DNA of 64,000 bases from Pleurotus djamor (GCA_029747585.1 JAPEVF010000037.1:98151-162150); one strand, 5' to 3'; positions 1-11,760 are shown, numbered from the stretch's first letter. The notes: a model not told the origin generated them from the sequence alone. Program-made: numbers and translations.

Positions 1-384
1 AGCAGGCGTCGCGGGAAGGTCCCTGTCAGCTGGATGCCGACTGGGCATGGGCATATCGACCACTACAGTCTGTGCAGCTCGGTTTCCGCTGCGCCCATGT
101 ATATCTTCTCGATACCCAATCTCTCCACGCTTCGAAGGCAACGGCGCAGCCTGTTGCCGTCGTTCCACCTCCTCCACTGGGGAATCTCTGCTCCCACTGC
201 TACTTGGAAACGATGAGGCAGTCGGCGAGACATTGCTTGGCACCATTATCGTCGACGACGTCGTAGCAGTCGAAGAATTTGAGGTTGATGGCGCAGCTTC
301 AGCGAGAGATGATGATGATGAACCGGAACTTGATGCTGACGGGACAGTCGGGATCATTTCTGGCACGGAAACGCTCTCAGGCAT
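1..384 (-). CDS. Ser/Thr-rich protein, N-terminal part (runs off the window)
   Basis: The minus strand is open from an ATG at 382-384 to the left edge. It encodes about 128 residues beginning MPESVSVPEMIPTVPSASSS. The stretch is rich in Ser, Thr, Ala and Pro with a poly-Ser run near residues 19-25, then a charged part around residues 68-90. There is no membrane segment or recognisable domain. The reading frame also stays open upstream of this ATG, so the true start could be further right. Because only the first exon or part of it is visible, no function is proposed. The plus-strand ORF over the same bases is its antisense shadow. Confidence 0.4.
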   Translation of the reverse strand, partial: MPESVSVPEMIPTVPSASSSGSSSSSLAEAAPSTSNSSTATTSSTIMVPSNVSPTASSFPSSSGSRDSPVEEVERRQQAAPLPSKRGEIGYREDIHGRSGNRAAQTVVVDMPMPSRHPADRDLPATPA

Positions 385-1721
385 CTGATGGTGAAGTAGA
401 TGCCCGTGTGGGACGGTTTCGTCGCCGTCGTCGCCGTCTTTAGATGGTCGTTCCGGTTGAAGATGGTTGGTCGTTAACAACAAAAAAGAGAAAGGCTTTG
501 CACCTGGCAAGGCAGGCCGTCGTGGTAGTGTGTTGTTACGCCTGCTTTCCAACACACGACGCGATGACGACGTCAGGCCTCAAAAAGAGGGGAGTAGGGG
601 AAAGTGATGTGGCAAGGAAAACCAGGACAACCGACGAACTAAAACGATTTGAGTTGGCAGTGTTGAATTGGGTGGGAATTTTAGGCCGTCGTTGTCATTC
701 CCCAGAGCGCTCAGCGCTGGATCTTCCCTGCAGGATGTCTCCAAACTCCCGACGGACGATGCGGCGAACAGTGAGCAAGTGGATGCTACAGTTCAAGAGT
801 GGGTACCGATATCGATACTACACGGTGTTCATCATGTTGCACCTGATACTCTTGATACCAATTCACATGCGTAGTGGTTACAGACCAAACCAACAAACGG
901 AATCAATATCTGCTTGTAACGTTGTCTACGTCCTCGCTACTTCATGTGTGCTATTCTACACAGAAGCGAGCAACGTTGTGAACCTGAGTCTGACGACAAC
1001 AATGAGCTTCTTCGGCTTGGCACAGTGCTCTAGAAACGTGGGGAGCTCGTTTCAGGAAGTAAAATATGACTCGAACGCAAGAGAACCAGCTCGACTCGTA
1101 ATTCCTCGCTATCTGTTCAATCGGACATCACTGCGTCAGTAACGTTATTGACGAAGAAAAAAAGATCCACGGACAAATTCAAACCATATGGAGGTGGCTG
1201 AGTAATGGTCTCGAGGCTCGTCGAGTCATTATACGTAGGTCCGGGCGTATGAAGTTGATCCATCAACGAAGGTTCAAATGTTTTACACTTGTCCGCAGAA
1301 TGCACTGCGAAAAAAAACCAAACATGTACTGCAGGTTCGGGTCTGGTCTCATGTTCGGGACGGAAGACCCTCCGAAACAATCGCAGATGACACAATAGAG
1401 ATGATGAAGGTGAAGGGAAGGCCCTACTTGCTGTTTGCTAGGACGTCCGATACCTCAAACGAATCATAAGAAACTGTGTTGAGACCGGTGTCACGCTCGC
1501 GCACGTTCGGGTCGGCTCCGGGGGGTGAAGCTCCAGCTTTGAAGGGACAAAGTCCGTGTATACTATTCCATTGCTCTCGTCATCTAAGCTCGATGCTGTC
1601 TTGATTGCTCGAAGCAGACGTGCCATTCATGAAACGCGCAGAATATCTACACACCGGGAGCATAACACCACCCACGGGACCTCTTAGCGAGAGGCTCGGT
1701 CTCGCGAAACCCCCCTCGACA
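385..1721. other. Intergenic, no supported gene
   Basis: This lies between the minus-strand partial gene and the 3' end of ACR3. Open frames here (for example 444-1142 plus and 1117-1395 minus) show no family features or conserved exon pattern. The stretch must include the promoter of the leftmost gene. Confidence 0.4.
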
Positions 1722-3658
1722 TCATGACTTTTCTTGCAAAGTTGGAGTGTCTTCCTGCACCTCCCCCTCTTGTACTCCATCATCAAACCACCCCAACCTA
1801 TTCCGTATCCATAGTGCAAAGTACGTCAGAGCAAGCAAGATGGGCACCTTCGTAATTGTTCAGTTCCCGAAAAACAAGGAAAACGCACTCAGACGAACGA
1901 ACCTCAACAAGCGGACCAATGGTTGCCGCTAGCGCCTCGGGTGAATCAGTTCCGAAATTTGCTACCGCAACGGCAATCGCAAGTTCCTGACATTTCAACG
2001 GAGAGTGATAATGAGCGAGGTTACTCCAAGACACCAAGGTGGGAACCTACGAAGTTATTCGATCCAGCCGTGAAAGCTTGCACAACGGCTGTATCGTACC
2101 CTCCAAGCTGTTTCTTGTACTTCTTGCGCGAACTCAGGTAGTAGATTGAGAAGAACGTGAGGAACCACACAATGATGAAGTACTTCCGTTTCAAACTTCT
2201 CAGCTATGTCGCACGGGAAGACGGTCGACCATACTCACCAACGTCAGCGGCACAACGATTCGAAAAACGGAACCGATATTATTGATGATCCGTTTCCCCT
2301 AAGGATCATTTTATCAGCGCCTGGCCTTGTATTGAATGTGCATCGCCCACCTGGTATGCAAACAATATGATGATTGTATACAACAGACCCAGTAAAGCGA
2401 TCGGGCTGATAATCCTGATGAATCTATCGAAAGAAGCGGAGGAAAGCAGCCGTTTGAAGGTGAATCGAGCAATGATACCGGCAGCAAGAGGGATACCGAG
2501 GTACTGAAATGGGGCCTCAGTGAATGACACGGCGGCAGCGTTCGGAGAAGTAAACATACGATCCCCACACTAGTTGAAACCTCCGAGTAATGAAGATGAA
2601 GTTGAGGACTATTTGATCCAGGACTCGAGCCAAGTATGTTCAAGAAGAGGAGAGCGTAAGGGGAGAACAACACAATCTGCGTGGAAAAATCGATCTTGGT
2701 CAATGAAGCCCGTCGTAGAATGTCACTTACCTGTAGCAGGGAATTAATGCCAACAAGTATGGCGCAATATTGCATGTCTCCTTTGGCGAGACCAGACCAT
2801 ATCAACACCATAGCTACTTCGAATTAGCGAGGGACATGGGAAAGAAGGGCACACCCATATCGTACCTATACAGCGAGCTATATAGGAGGATGAGATACAG
2901 AGCTCCGATGGTATAGGTAGACTAGAACGCACCGACACCTATGAGTAAAACTCCCTTGCGTTCCCTTTCAAGCGAGCGTTCAGGAAGGGTGGCCCAAGCA
3001 AGCCCGAGCATAATGAAGGGAGCAACTATCCAGTTCAGGAGGAAAGACAGCGCGATATGCATCCATATTGTTCGCGTGGATAGCACCGAAAAGAGGCATT
3101 CGTATTTGACCTTGGTTAATACCGCTGAAATATGTCACATTTACCGTCAAACTTAGTGACACACGCTTGAACTCGCAAAGACTTACGCCACATCATAAGC
3201 AGAAGACCAACCATGACGGCTAGAAGGCGATCATCAGCATCATGTTCTGTCGGCATGGGACAATGAAACATACGGATGGATACGCCGTTCCACTGAGCGC
3301 CGCCGAAGGCTTCGTAAACACCGCGTTCCTACGAAACGATGAGTCCAAGATATGTGTACAAAGGCAAGATGGGGCTTACGGCGTAAACACCAATCACGAC
3401 ACCCAAGATCATAGAGATGAGGATGAGCAAAGGTAGCCATCTAGGATTTGAGCATAAAAATCAGTGCGCTAGGTCAAAGGAGACCACTATGGTCCCAACC
3501 TATCAAGCAGAGAAAGCGATTTGTATAGGGCTGGATTCAGGAAGTAAATCACACAACAGGGAGGTGTTTTCAGACGGGAATGCTCTACCTGTGGCATCGG
3601 CGCGGTCTGTGTGTGCTTCTGTGGACACATTGTCGTGGTCTCTCTTGTCATCCACCAT
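1722..3658 (-). CDS. ACR3: Arsenite efflux transporter ACR3 (14 exons)
   Basis: Plasma-membrane carrier that exports arsenite (and antimonite in some fungi); member of the ACR3 branch of the BART superfamily. Joined exons are 3658-3589, 3530-3500, 3440-3380, 3328-3274, 3219-3187, 3124-2933, 2877-2866, 2813-2731, 2676-2560, 2503-2351, 2298-2239, 2203-2051, 1986-1903 and 1847-1722. They total 1230 nt, giving 409 residues, close to yeast Acr3 (about 404). Diagnostic blocks are LSFLLNWIVAPFIMLGLAW, VARCIAMVLIW (with the family's essential cysteine at about residue 150), AFTAGSNNFELAIAVAVA and EALAATIGPLVEVP, with a conserved glutamate near residue 368. About ten membrane helices are expected. Every intron is GT..AG and 42-66 nt long; one exon is only 12 nt. 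Nothing is broken. The start ATG at 3658 is the first in frame before the exon-1 donor. No ArsR-like or other arsenic genes are adjacent. Confidence 0.92.
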
Positions 3659-4177
3659 TATTGAAGGACGTTGTGATATGCTTCGGTTGATGGGTGGTGG
3701 AAGTGGAGGTCGGCCGTAGAACCTCGAAGTATTTAACTATTTTCCAGAACGCCAAGAAACCCCTGAGGATGTCACTGCAGCCCTCTGATTGGCTAGCGAG
3801 TATGTCACCCCGAACCTATGATTCGCTCACTGATCGCTTCAGACCAAGATATGATGATAGAAGCGAAGCAACATTACTCACCGACACACGCATAAAAAGC
3901 GGTTTGGATTCTGAGCAAGCAAGGGAAACGCTCAACTGATCGCGCCAAAAATACGTTTATCCATTATGCATTCACTGAATCACGTAGCAAACATAGCTTC
4001 AACATCCGTCGTCCTAGTTGTCTCGTCTCGAGGAATAATAGGACCTAAGTCTACAACCGTGTAAAAAGCAAAAGTCTTGACTTCAGGTTGAAGTGAAGAC
4101 GAATGCTTTGTTTTACTTGGCGAATCAAGAACACTAACATGGGGAATGAGTCAAGTCCAAATCGGAATGAAAGGAAC
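3659..4177. other. Intergenic: ACR3 promoter side and 3' side of dynactin p62
   Basis: Both neighbours are on the minus strand, so this stretch carries the ACR3 upstream region and the downstream region of dynactin p62. I see no gene and no clear TATA box. Confidence 0.4.
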
Positions 4178-5958
4178 TCACTCATCCGTCGGCCCACCAT
4201 CGTCCGATCTGTAAGTATAAGTGACCAGCATGTTAAACTGCAGAGCGTCAGATGGAATCAAGACGGTGGAAAAGTTGGGACAACTGCGCACCTTCACATT
4301 CCCCCGAGCTTCCTTGCCTATCACCACCTCGCCACCAACAACAGTAACATTAGCTCTCTTCTCCAAAACGCCAACATTCTTCGTTTTGCTCTTGACCTCC
4401 TTCTCCCTGCCGGCCCGTCCCAAACTCCCATACCCAGTCCCACCCAGCCCCAAGCTTTCATCATCAAACATGTCCTCGTCATCATCATATTCCCAAGCCT
4501 CTGCGAACGCCGCCACAGAGAAGAAAGAAGTCGGCAAGGATATAGCAAACGGTGGACGGCGAGCTTTCTCTGGTGCAGGCGTTCCTTCTTTGGCGGAGGT
4601 ACCAGCTGTTGTTGGCGCTGTGGACGTAGTTACATGAACACGTTGCACGGAAAGCTTGATCTGGATGGGGTCGTAGAGAGGATTCGTGAAAGCAAGATGG
4701 AATGGATATGTCTTGCCCGCATACATCCCGCCTTGTGACTCTCGGTCATCTTCTGGTTGAGGTGGGGCAGCAGATCGACCTAAGGTCCTCTTTGCTTCCT
4801 GAGTCGGTGGTCGAGCATTTAAAACGTGTGGCAACGCGATGGAGATGGCAGGCAGGTAATTCGCTGCCATGAGCTTGATCTTGTAGCGGACCGATTGTGC
4901 CTTTTGCTCTGGTTTGATGAGGATATGTGTACAGGTAGAACAGCGCTTCGTCCTCTTTGCATGGAGAGGAACGCGAAGCGGTTTGAGGTCACTACGAATG
5001 GCCATGAATCATCCATCACTTGGTTGTAAGAAACTCAGAACGCACTCGATCTTCAAAGAGGATGTCCAACTTGCACCCCACCGCTGCTCTAGGCTAGCAA
5101 TTTCATATGGGCTCTCCATATGCTGCATGAGCTCGACATCTCTCTCTCCTCCACCTCCAAAACTGTTGGCTGCAGCCATAACGTCCATACGGCTCTTATA
5201 CACAGGAAACTCGTCTTTGTTCGCCGTCTTATCCTTCCCCGACCGACCCGCTGATCGACCATGTGCATTGTACCGCGCAACTCCAGGGATATCGCGACTC
5301 AGCGCGGCAGATGCAGCAGCGATGGAACTAGACGGGTGTGCATGGGGGTGGTGGTTTGTTGAATGCGGATAGGAAGAAGTAGAAGCAGAGACCGACGCAG
5401 CGCGAATGAACGGCTCAAAGTGTTCCTTTAGCCGTTCAAATTCCAGAGACTCTGGTGCTGAATCCTCCACTTTCTGCAGTTGAGCTGGACAAGCGCGTCA
5501 TCTATGAGACAAGCAAGTAACAACGAAAGAAAGAGCGCACCAGCAAGCCCAGTTGGCTTCTCAAACGTAATCCCGACCTCTGCAGAGTCCCATCTGCAAT
5601 GATTGCAATACAAAAAGAAGGGCGGTTCCCCCAACATCGAGGAACCACTCATCTCCGGTGGATCGGAGGGCACGACACTGAGAGTGTTTCGGCAGTTTGG
5701 ACATTGAAAACAGTTCCTTGCGCATCGATTCTTCTCAGCTCGGACGCTGGCACTTGGTACCTCGAAAAGACAATTTGGACAGTAATAACCGCTGACTTCT
5801 ATGGCGACACAACGATTGCAGCGTATGGCGTCGCATTCCTCGCAGAAGAAAAGTGTGTGTAGTTGATGGAAGCTGTATGACGAGGAGGGCAGATGCGGTG
5901 GCGGTGGTATCGAGGATGTGGACAAACAGGGACAGTGGTAGTCGACAGTAGGAGCCAT
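4178..5958 (-). CDS. DCTN4: Dynactin subunit 4 (p62 family), 3 exons
   Basis: Subunit of the pointed-end complex of dynactin, the cofactor of cytoplasmic dynein; the Neurospora orthologue is ro-2. Exons are 5958-5541, 5484-5046 and 4991-4178, 1671 nt in all, giving 556 residues. The N-terminal third has the family's Cys pairs: FFCEECDAIRCNRC, YYCPNC, CFQCPNC and LYCNHCRWDS. Exon 1-2 joins into the hallmark TGLAAQLQKVEDS, followed by EFERLKEHFEPF. The second half has DLKPLRVPLHAKRTKRC, then CTHILIKPEQKAQSVRYKIKL, which is highly conserved in p62. The C-terminal beta-rich part includes Ser/Gly/Asp-rich insertions (DDDEDMFDDES), which explain the greater length than mammalian p62 (about 460). 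It is divergent with the SGNH hydrolase. The exon 2-3 junction is the least certain, but it keeps the frame. Confidence 0.9.
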
Positions 5959-6376
5959 GCTGAGACCTAAAAATAGACTCCGAAACGCGTTTGCTTAAGT
6001 TAGGAGTGCCCCTGGGCACGTAGTGACTTGAATTGCAAAACGACTCGTGAACGCCAGGAATGCCAGGGTTCCGTTCTCCTGTGCATTTTCAAAGAAAAGA
6101 ATGTCCGCGTAGAAGATGCTAACGTACACTGTATGGTGCCAGATTTTCCAAGAATATCCCAAGATTTCCCAAGCGCATCGCCTGACCAAGTTTTGGCAAG
6201 CGCATCCCCACAAAACTGCACTCACGGACCGTCCACTCAATGTTCCGACGTAGTGCCGTTCCTTCAGCCTCAACTGCTCTTCCGGCTGAAAGCATTAGCT
6301 ACCCACCTTAGCTGTAAGCGGAATTTTCTACTTATATGAGATCGGAGACGGAACGATGACTCTTTAGCCCCCAACA
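5959..6376. promoter_or_regulatory. Divergent promoter region, dynactin p62 / SGNH hydrolase
   Basis: A 418-bp head-to-head spacer between two ATGs. A TATA-like TATATGAG lies about 45 nt before the hydrolase start. No TATA is evident on the dynactin side, as is usual for housekeeping genes. Confidence 0.4.
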
Positions 6377-7729
6377 ATGCTTCACTACCGCATTGGCTCA
6401 GCCGTTCTCTTTGCTCTTTCTCTACTCGCTAACGATGTAGGCGGCGCTTCACATGAAGACGTCCACATAAGAGCACCTCCAAAAGTCTTCAATGGACACT
6501 GGGTGGCTGCCTGGGCATCAATGCCTCAGCTCACCGAAACATCAAACCTACCTCCCACACCATTCACCACTTCCAGCGTCGTATTCGCCAATTCAACCTT
6601 ACGCCAGACCATCCATGTCACTGCTACCACCTCTCGCATCCGCCTACGCATCTCCAACGCTTTCGGACTTACCGACCTTCCTATCACCGCCGCAACCATC
6701 GCGAAACCCGTTGGTCGAAACGCCTCTGACACCGGCGCTGGAAGTCCTCTCATAGACACCAGCACGATCAAAACACTCACTTTCAGCGGTAGTCCAAGTT
6801 TCACTATCCCCAACGGCGCACTAGTCGTCTCCGATCCCATCAACATGGAGGTCAAGGCTGGAACGGAGCTCAGCATCGGGTTATTCTTAGCGACTGGTCA
6901 AACGGGGAATGATATTACCAGCCACCCTGGGAGCCGTACCACCATTTACATGGGCTTTGGGAATTTGCTGAATACCGCCAGCATGGCGAATGCTGTGTCA
7001 ATTCAGCATTGGTACTTCATAAGTACCTTGGATGCATGGGTCCCTCGAGCTCAGCGAACCTTAGCCATCGTAGGAGACAGCATCACTGACGGCCGAGGAA
7101 GCATACCAGATGCGAACAACCGTTGGCCAGATCTAGTTTTCGCCCGTCTTCAAGCCTCAAATAGCCCATCTCTCAAAACCATCTCCTTCGCCAACCAAGC
7201 AGCCGGAGGTAACCGAATCCTAGCTGATGGACTTGGCCCTAATGCTTTGGGCCGCTTCGATCGCGACGTTCTATCCCAACCCGGTGTTAAATTCGCGATG
7301 ATATTCGAAGGAGTAAACGACATCGGCGTGGCCGCTGCGACCACTCAGGCCCAGCAAGATATCGGCGACAGAGTCATCGCTGCATTGAAACAAATCATCA
7401 TTCGTTCACATGCGTCGGGAATTCCCATATTTGGTGCGACGATTACCCCATTCAGCCAACCTGGATTTGCCTCCACCGTACAAGCCTACTCGAGTGCGAC
7501 TCGAGAGGCTACGCGTCAGAGAGTGAATGCCTTCATCCGAGACAGCGGGGAGTTTGACGCGGTCGTTGACTTCGATGCTGCCATTAGGGATCCCACCAAT
7601 CCGTCTCAAATAAAAACCGAGTTTGATTCCGGGGATTTCTTACATCCTAGCGTGGCTGGGTACCAAGCGATGGCACAAGCCTTTCCTTTGAATATCTTCG
7701 CTCCCTTCGAAGGCGGTGTTTTCGACTAA
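6377..7729 (+). CDS. Secreted SGNH/GDSL-type esterase or lipase
   Basis: Intronless 450-residue protein. A signal peptide is visible (MLHYRIGSAVLFALSLLAND, with likely cleavage near GGAS), so the enzyme is probably extracellular. Residues about 35-220 form a beta-rich N-terminal domain starting HWVAAWASMPQ, as in fungal secreted GDSL-like acylhydrolases. The SGNH domain follows: block I IVGDSITDGRG with nucleophile Ser235, block II near AAGGNRIL, block III GVNDIG with Asn314, and block V DFLHPS with Asp420 and His423. All catalytic positions are present. It should hydrolyse ester bonds (acyl or carbohydrate esters); the substrate cannot be read from sequence. The start is the first ATG of the frame, right before the hydrophobic core. 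Confidence 0.88.
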   Translation: MLHYRIGSAVLFALSLLANDVGGASHEDVHIRAPPKVFNGHWVAAWASMPQLTETSNLPPTPFTTSSVVFANSTLRQTIHVTATTSRIRLRISNAFGLTDLPITAATIAKPVGRNASDTGAGSPLIDTSTIKTLTFSGSPSFTIPNGALVVSDPINMEVKAGTELSIGLFLATGQTGNDITSHPGSRTTIYMGFGNLLNTASMANAVSIQHWYFISTLDAWVPRAQRTLAIVGDSITDGRGSIPDANNRWPDLVFARLQASNSPSLKTISFANQAAGGNRILADGLGPNALGRFDRDVLSQPGVKFAMIFEGVNDIGVAAATTQAQQDIGDRVIAALKQIIIRSHASGIPIFGATITPFSQPGFASTVQAYSSATREATRQRVNAFIRDSGEFDAVVDFDAAIRDPTNPSQIKTEFDSGDFLHPSVAGYQAMAQAFPLNIFAPFEGGVFD

Positions 7730-7854
7730 AGATGTTTGTGAAAATTCCAATTATCCAAATATGTATTACGGTCACTGTTACAGAGAGGCAGAGGTATAGA
7801 CTGCGTCGTCATGAGAGACCCAGGCTGTGCGCGACAGATGATTGAGCGCAACGT

Positions 7855-8490
7855 TCATACTTGCGACAGTCGTTGATCCCTCACCGTGCGATATGTGCAT
7901 CCGTAATGTGCATCATGTTCATTGTAGGCCTTGAGATTCTTGACGAGCGGGTACGCGACCCTCGAGTATTCCTTCGCCGTGTGCTTTCTCTTCGGTCTGA
8001 ACATAGATAAATAAGTAGAAGATTGGCGGCTGTGGCGTGTATAATCTCACCTTCCCCAACAACTAGACGGGTCCGGGGTAGGATGAGGTTAGATGCTCGA
8101 TCAAGCCTAGGAAGAACCATCAAGACTGACTGTTCCTTTCGTTTTCTGAGCACCTAGTTCAGCCACGCTTGGGATTTATAGCTATGATGGGCGACTTACG
8201 TGGGCATACCCAACAACCTGATCTTTGAAAGGCACTTTCTTGCTCGGAAGCTCAACGACATTGATGCTAGGATCATTGACGAGCTGGTCTCTGGTTTGCT
8301 TGTCCACAACGCGGACTTCTGAGCCGTCGCCAGGCTGAGTGGAGGCTTGTTGAACAGACTTAGATGTCAAAAAGAATTCAACCCACTTGCGAGCGAGTAG
8401 GTACATACCTTGCTGAGGAATGCTTTGAGATCTAGTCGCTGGAACGACTTCAGAGGGCATGATGGGTTGGGTGCTTTGAGGGACAGACAT
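7855..8490 (-). CDS. Small conserved fungal protein of unknown function
   Basis: I read five short exons on the minus strand, from ATG 8490 (MSVPQSTQPIMPSEVVPATR) to a TGA at 7855-7857. The central exon is the strongest evidence: DKQTRDQLVNDPSINVVELP, then SKKVPFKDQVVGYAH, followed after an intron by KTKGT and then LLGKTEEKAHGEE. This pattern (short linker, N-D-P-S-I-N, K-V-P-F-K-D-Q-V-x-G-Y-A, K-T-x-G-T, G-K-x-E-x-K-x-x-G-E) matches a widespread uncharacterised small protein of fungi, probably soluble and about 125-135 residues. It has no membrane segment. The last two junctions involve a very short exon and are less sure than the first three. Confidence 0.55.
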
Positions 8491-9748
8491 TTTTGTGGTA
8501 GGGGTTGTGGATACAAGATGGTGAGACGCGTTCAACCGCTCAATTTATCCCCTGAGGACTCCTGGAGGTAAGTAATGACATCATATGCTCCACGATCCTC
8601 GCAACAACTGCGTCATCATGATTTACGGGGAACTGAAGTCTTGACGTAACTCCCATGCATTGACAATCTGTTCATATCTCTGGGAGTACAATTGAAAGTT
8701 GCGTCTCCCCGCCCTGGAATACTCACGGGATTTGAATTTGAGCACGTTGTGGGCATTAAAATATTTAACCCTTGGCTGGGCTTGATAAATGGAGGAAGCA
8801 CAAAGGACCCTCCTCATTTCCATATGGTCGGCGAGTCACCGAACGGTAAAGAAACTGCCACGAAACCGCGTGCCCTCTAACTTGGGCGTTCGGCTCTGCT
8901 AGCTAGTCGGACTATGTTGTCTAAAAATGTGATGATCCAGCCGAAACGTCCTTCGCAGCTCCCCACCAGTGCATGACCGAGATACCTGACAACGGTTCGT
9001 ATCGACGATTTCCTATCTCGACAGCCTCATACAAAGGCCAGTCATGGCAGGCCTACGTGACTGGACTTCGGCTCAGATTGCAGCACGTTTCCGTCATTGG
9101 TACGCATAATCCCGCGGCCGGTCTCCAGTCTGATCTGAGTTAAGTCAAGCCTTCGGGCATTGCTCGGGCATTGAAATACAGAAGGAGGAAAACACCGCCA
9201 TAAGCACAGAAGTCGAGGCTCGACACAGCTTGCTCCCAGTCAGTCCAATGGAAATCTTCGGTATGGGTTGCTAAATATTCTTAGAGGATTCAACGAGGCA
9301 AATCGCACTCGGAGCATTGCCTTGATCACTGATACTAGACACGGTGGGATGGATCTGGGACGATGTAGAAGTTGAAGAGGGGAGAGCGTAGAAGCGAAGA
9401 GAGTGAGGCTACTAAAAGGGTATGAAGCTTGTTCGGACCGCTGAGATAAATTCCTGCAGGCACGACGCAAAAAACGCTCTCGACCTCGACACATGCCCGG
9501 CGACTCGTCGCTTCAGAGTTGCCACGAAAACCGAGTGCCATTCGAGTTCGACATTAGACGCTGCGAGCTAGTAAGACTATGTGGTCCATACATGGGATCT
9601 GGTATGGCTGATACATCGCTCGTAGCTCTCTCTGAAGCACCTGGACCTCTCCCCGATAGTTTCCTGCTCTGTGATCGAGACTGTTTCAAGGAAGGGTATA
9701 AATATGTGGAACACACTCTTGGGATGATGCTTACCTCTCGGATACGAC
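8491..9748. other. Intergenic, no supported gene
   Basis: About 1.26 kb between the small conserved gene (minus) and S1 (plus). It contains only short unconvincing ORFs. A TATAAATATG lies near 9698, about 50 nt before the S1 ATG, and is the likely S1 promoter element. Confidence 0.35.
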
Positions 9749-10361
9749 ATGGGCGACCGGCGCGTTTGTATCTGCCAGCATATTTATCTTGTCTACGGCG
9801 ACACATACGGGGGCTCGATCGTAAGCAGCAACGTTGGAGGACGGTCGAACTGGAGTACCCTCCATAGCCCCACAGTTTTTCCGCCTCATCCCCACGAGTC
9901 GCCTGCTAGTTTCCGGCACTCAAGCCATCGGCCATCACCAGCAATAAGACAAGAAGACGGCTGTCTCTCCTCTTCCCGTGAGTCTCAGAGTCTTGACGAA
10001 GATCACCAAACATGTCAGCGCGTCCAATCTATACTTATGGCGAAGCAAATCCTCACAGAAATGAGGTTTCTTAGCTAGCACAGACTTTGACACAGCGCGG
10101 CCAGATCCCTATCCATCCATTTTACCTGGTTTACGAAAATATTTCGCCACAAGGGGGTCGACGTTGGCTTCCATTTTCACGCGCAGCATGAGTTTCCTTC
10201 GTGTTCCCATCCTCACGAGCAAGCTTAGGCCCAAATTTATCTATGTAGGGAGTCTTCTACGATCACACATTGTTCTCATCCTGCTCAGCGATGCAATGAT
10301 CTTCTTTGCCGGCGCAGCATCGTTCCGCTTTGCCCCAAATGTTCTTGGCAAAACCACATAA
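9749..10361 (+). CDS. S1: small membrane protein, GD-x-YNG motif family
   Basis: First member of a small-protein family repeated in this window. Exons 9749-9977 and 10105-10361 join in phase 1 to 161 residues; both splice sites are canonical. Residues 16-34 hold the family motif (YGDTYGGSIVSSNVGGRSN). A Ser/Pro/His-rich linker follows. Exon 2 ends in a hydrophobic helix (HIVLILLSDAMIFFAGAASF). This copy is the most divergent: N of the YNG triplet is Gly and the helix-proximal R-P-Y is degenerate. Function is unknown; topology suggests a tail-anchored or single-pass protein. The acceptor at 10104 was chosen because it keeps the phase-1 intron seen in S2 and S6. Confidence 0.45.
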
Positions 10362-10898
10362 CGACTCGCCCCCTCCGCCCCAGAAATTTCTCGTGCTTCC
10401 TTCAAGATACCCTCTGACTCTACATCCCAGTTCTAATCAAGCATTCCGGACACGCCTCTGCAGCTTCTCGTCGATCCAGAAGTTGGCTCTCGTTGTTGGA
10501 AGTAAATCGAAACAGGGGCCTTGAGTTTCGGCGATTCGGAACGAGAAGTTTTACTCCCAGCGCCCAAACAAGGAAGATGGTGATTCTAGATCCTATGCAA
10601 ATGTTTGTCCGTCGTTGCCCACTCGAGGCACTGCCCCACAGCAGCGCTCACACTCACGAGCGCTGAGCGTCCTTGGCAGCTGCGTGGCTATTCTCTGTCT
10701 AACCCCGGTATAGTCTGCGTCGTACTGCCATTAGGCCACACCCTGAACACACCCTACTTTATATAAGGGCCCCCGTGTGCCTTCGGAAATTTCATCACAC
10801 TTCCCCCTACGACTTTTCTTTCCCCCTTCCCCACACCGTCGTCCTCGTCGTCGCAGTAACTTATCCGTTTTCGCCGTCAAACCCTTTACAACACAAGA
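10362..10898 (+). promoter_or_regulatory. Promoter region of the tetraspan membrane protein
   Basis: No gene is seen here. A good TATA box, TATATAAG, lies at 10760-10767, about 130 nt before the ATG at 10899. It is followed by a pyrimidine-rich leader (tttcccccttccccaca), typical of well-expressed fungal genes. Confidence 0.45.
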
Positions 10899-11760
10899 AT
10901 GGGCGCACATTTCCTTTGCTGTTTGCCTCTTCGCTTGGGTGTGCTGGTGATATCGGTGGTTCAGTTCTTCCTGCTTGGCTTGTTCGCAGCCGCGACTTGG
11001 TACTCATATTGGTACCAGAGTCACAATGCCCGTATGTCCTCCTATTGTCGTTCGGAGCGCCCTTTGATTCATTGACGACGGATCGCAGCTGATGAAATGA
11101 CGACTCGATTCAAAGTATATACGATTTTGCACGGGATATTCTACAGTATAGGTGCTATCATGTCCATCGTTGGGTGCGTCTTGCTTTCCGCCTCCTTCCT
11201 GTGTTGCAGTCATCTTATCATGGTACAATAGGTTCATCGGTGTCCTTCGCAGAAGGCTCAACCTCATAGCCAGCTTTGCGTCCATGCAATGGTCGTACTT
11301 TTTCTTCCTCTTGGTCTCGACCATCATCAACATCGTGTTGCGCTTTACGGAGCCAGCCGATGCATACCTGAACAGCTGTCTCAGACACGCCGAAACCGAT
11401 GACCAGAAAGACATTTGCCACAAGCTCTTCGACAACTGGAAAAAGCCTGCAACAATCGCAATCTACATTGCAATCTCCCTTGTTCCCCTAATCATCCAAC
11501 TTTGTACGTCTCGACCGTTTCATTGTTCTGGACACGCTAGCTGACGAGACTGATTTCTAGACGGATGCTACATCGTTGGTGCTTACTCCAAGAAGCTCCA
11601 GAAGGAGGGCGTCGATCGCAACATCATCCTCACCACATCTGGAGGCTTCAAGTACCAACCTGCGGGTACACACGACGACTCTCGCCCCCTTACCCAACCG
11701 GATGTTTCCTACCCCTACAAGGATGCATCCCACTCCTACGGCAATCAGTCTCACGCATAA
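10899..11760 (+). CDS. Four-helix membrane protein, fungal conserved, function unknown
   Basis: Four exons (10899-11031, 11089-11173, 11232-11503, 11561-11760) join to 690 nt, 229 residues. Hydrophobic segments are LGVLVISVVQFFLLGLFAAA (helix 1), ILHGIFYSIGAIMSIVG (2), WSYFFFLLVSTIINIVL (3) and IAIYIAISLVPLIIQLYGCY (4). Between helices 3 and 4 lies a loop with two cysteines (LNSC, DICHK). The C-terminal tail is hydrophilic and ends in a Tyr/Pro/His-rich stretch (SYPYKDASHSYGNQSHA). The pattern (Cys near the N-terminus, four helices, Cys-containing outer loop, polar tail) recalls small tetraspan proteins of Agaricomycetes. I cannot name the family. The strong TATA and pyrimidine-rich leader suggest robust expression. 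Confidence 0.75.

Noticed and set aside
47..388. 113-residue plus-strand ORF at the left edge
   Set aside because: Acidic/poly-D stretch is the antisense of the poly-Ser frame on the minus strand, which has the better start and composition.
444..1142. 232-residue plus-strand ORF
   Set aside because: No domain, odd composition, no sensible upstream promoter and no splicing pattern; most likely chance.
4103..4738. 211-residue plus-strand ORF
   Set aside because: Antisense shadow of the last exon of dynactin p62.
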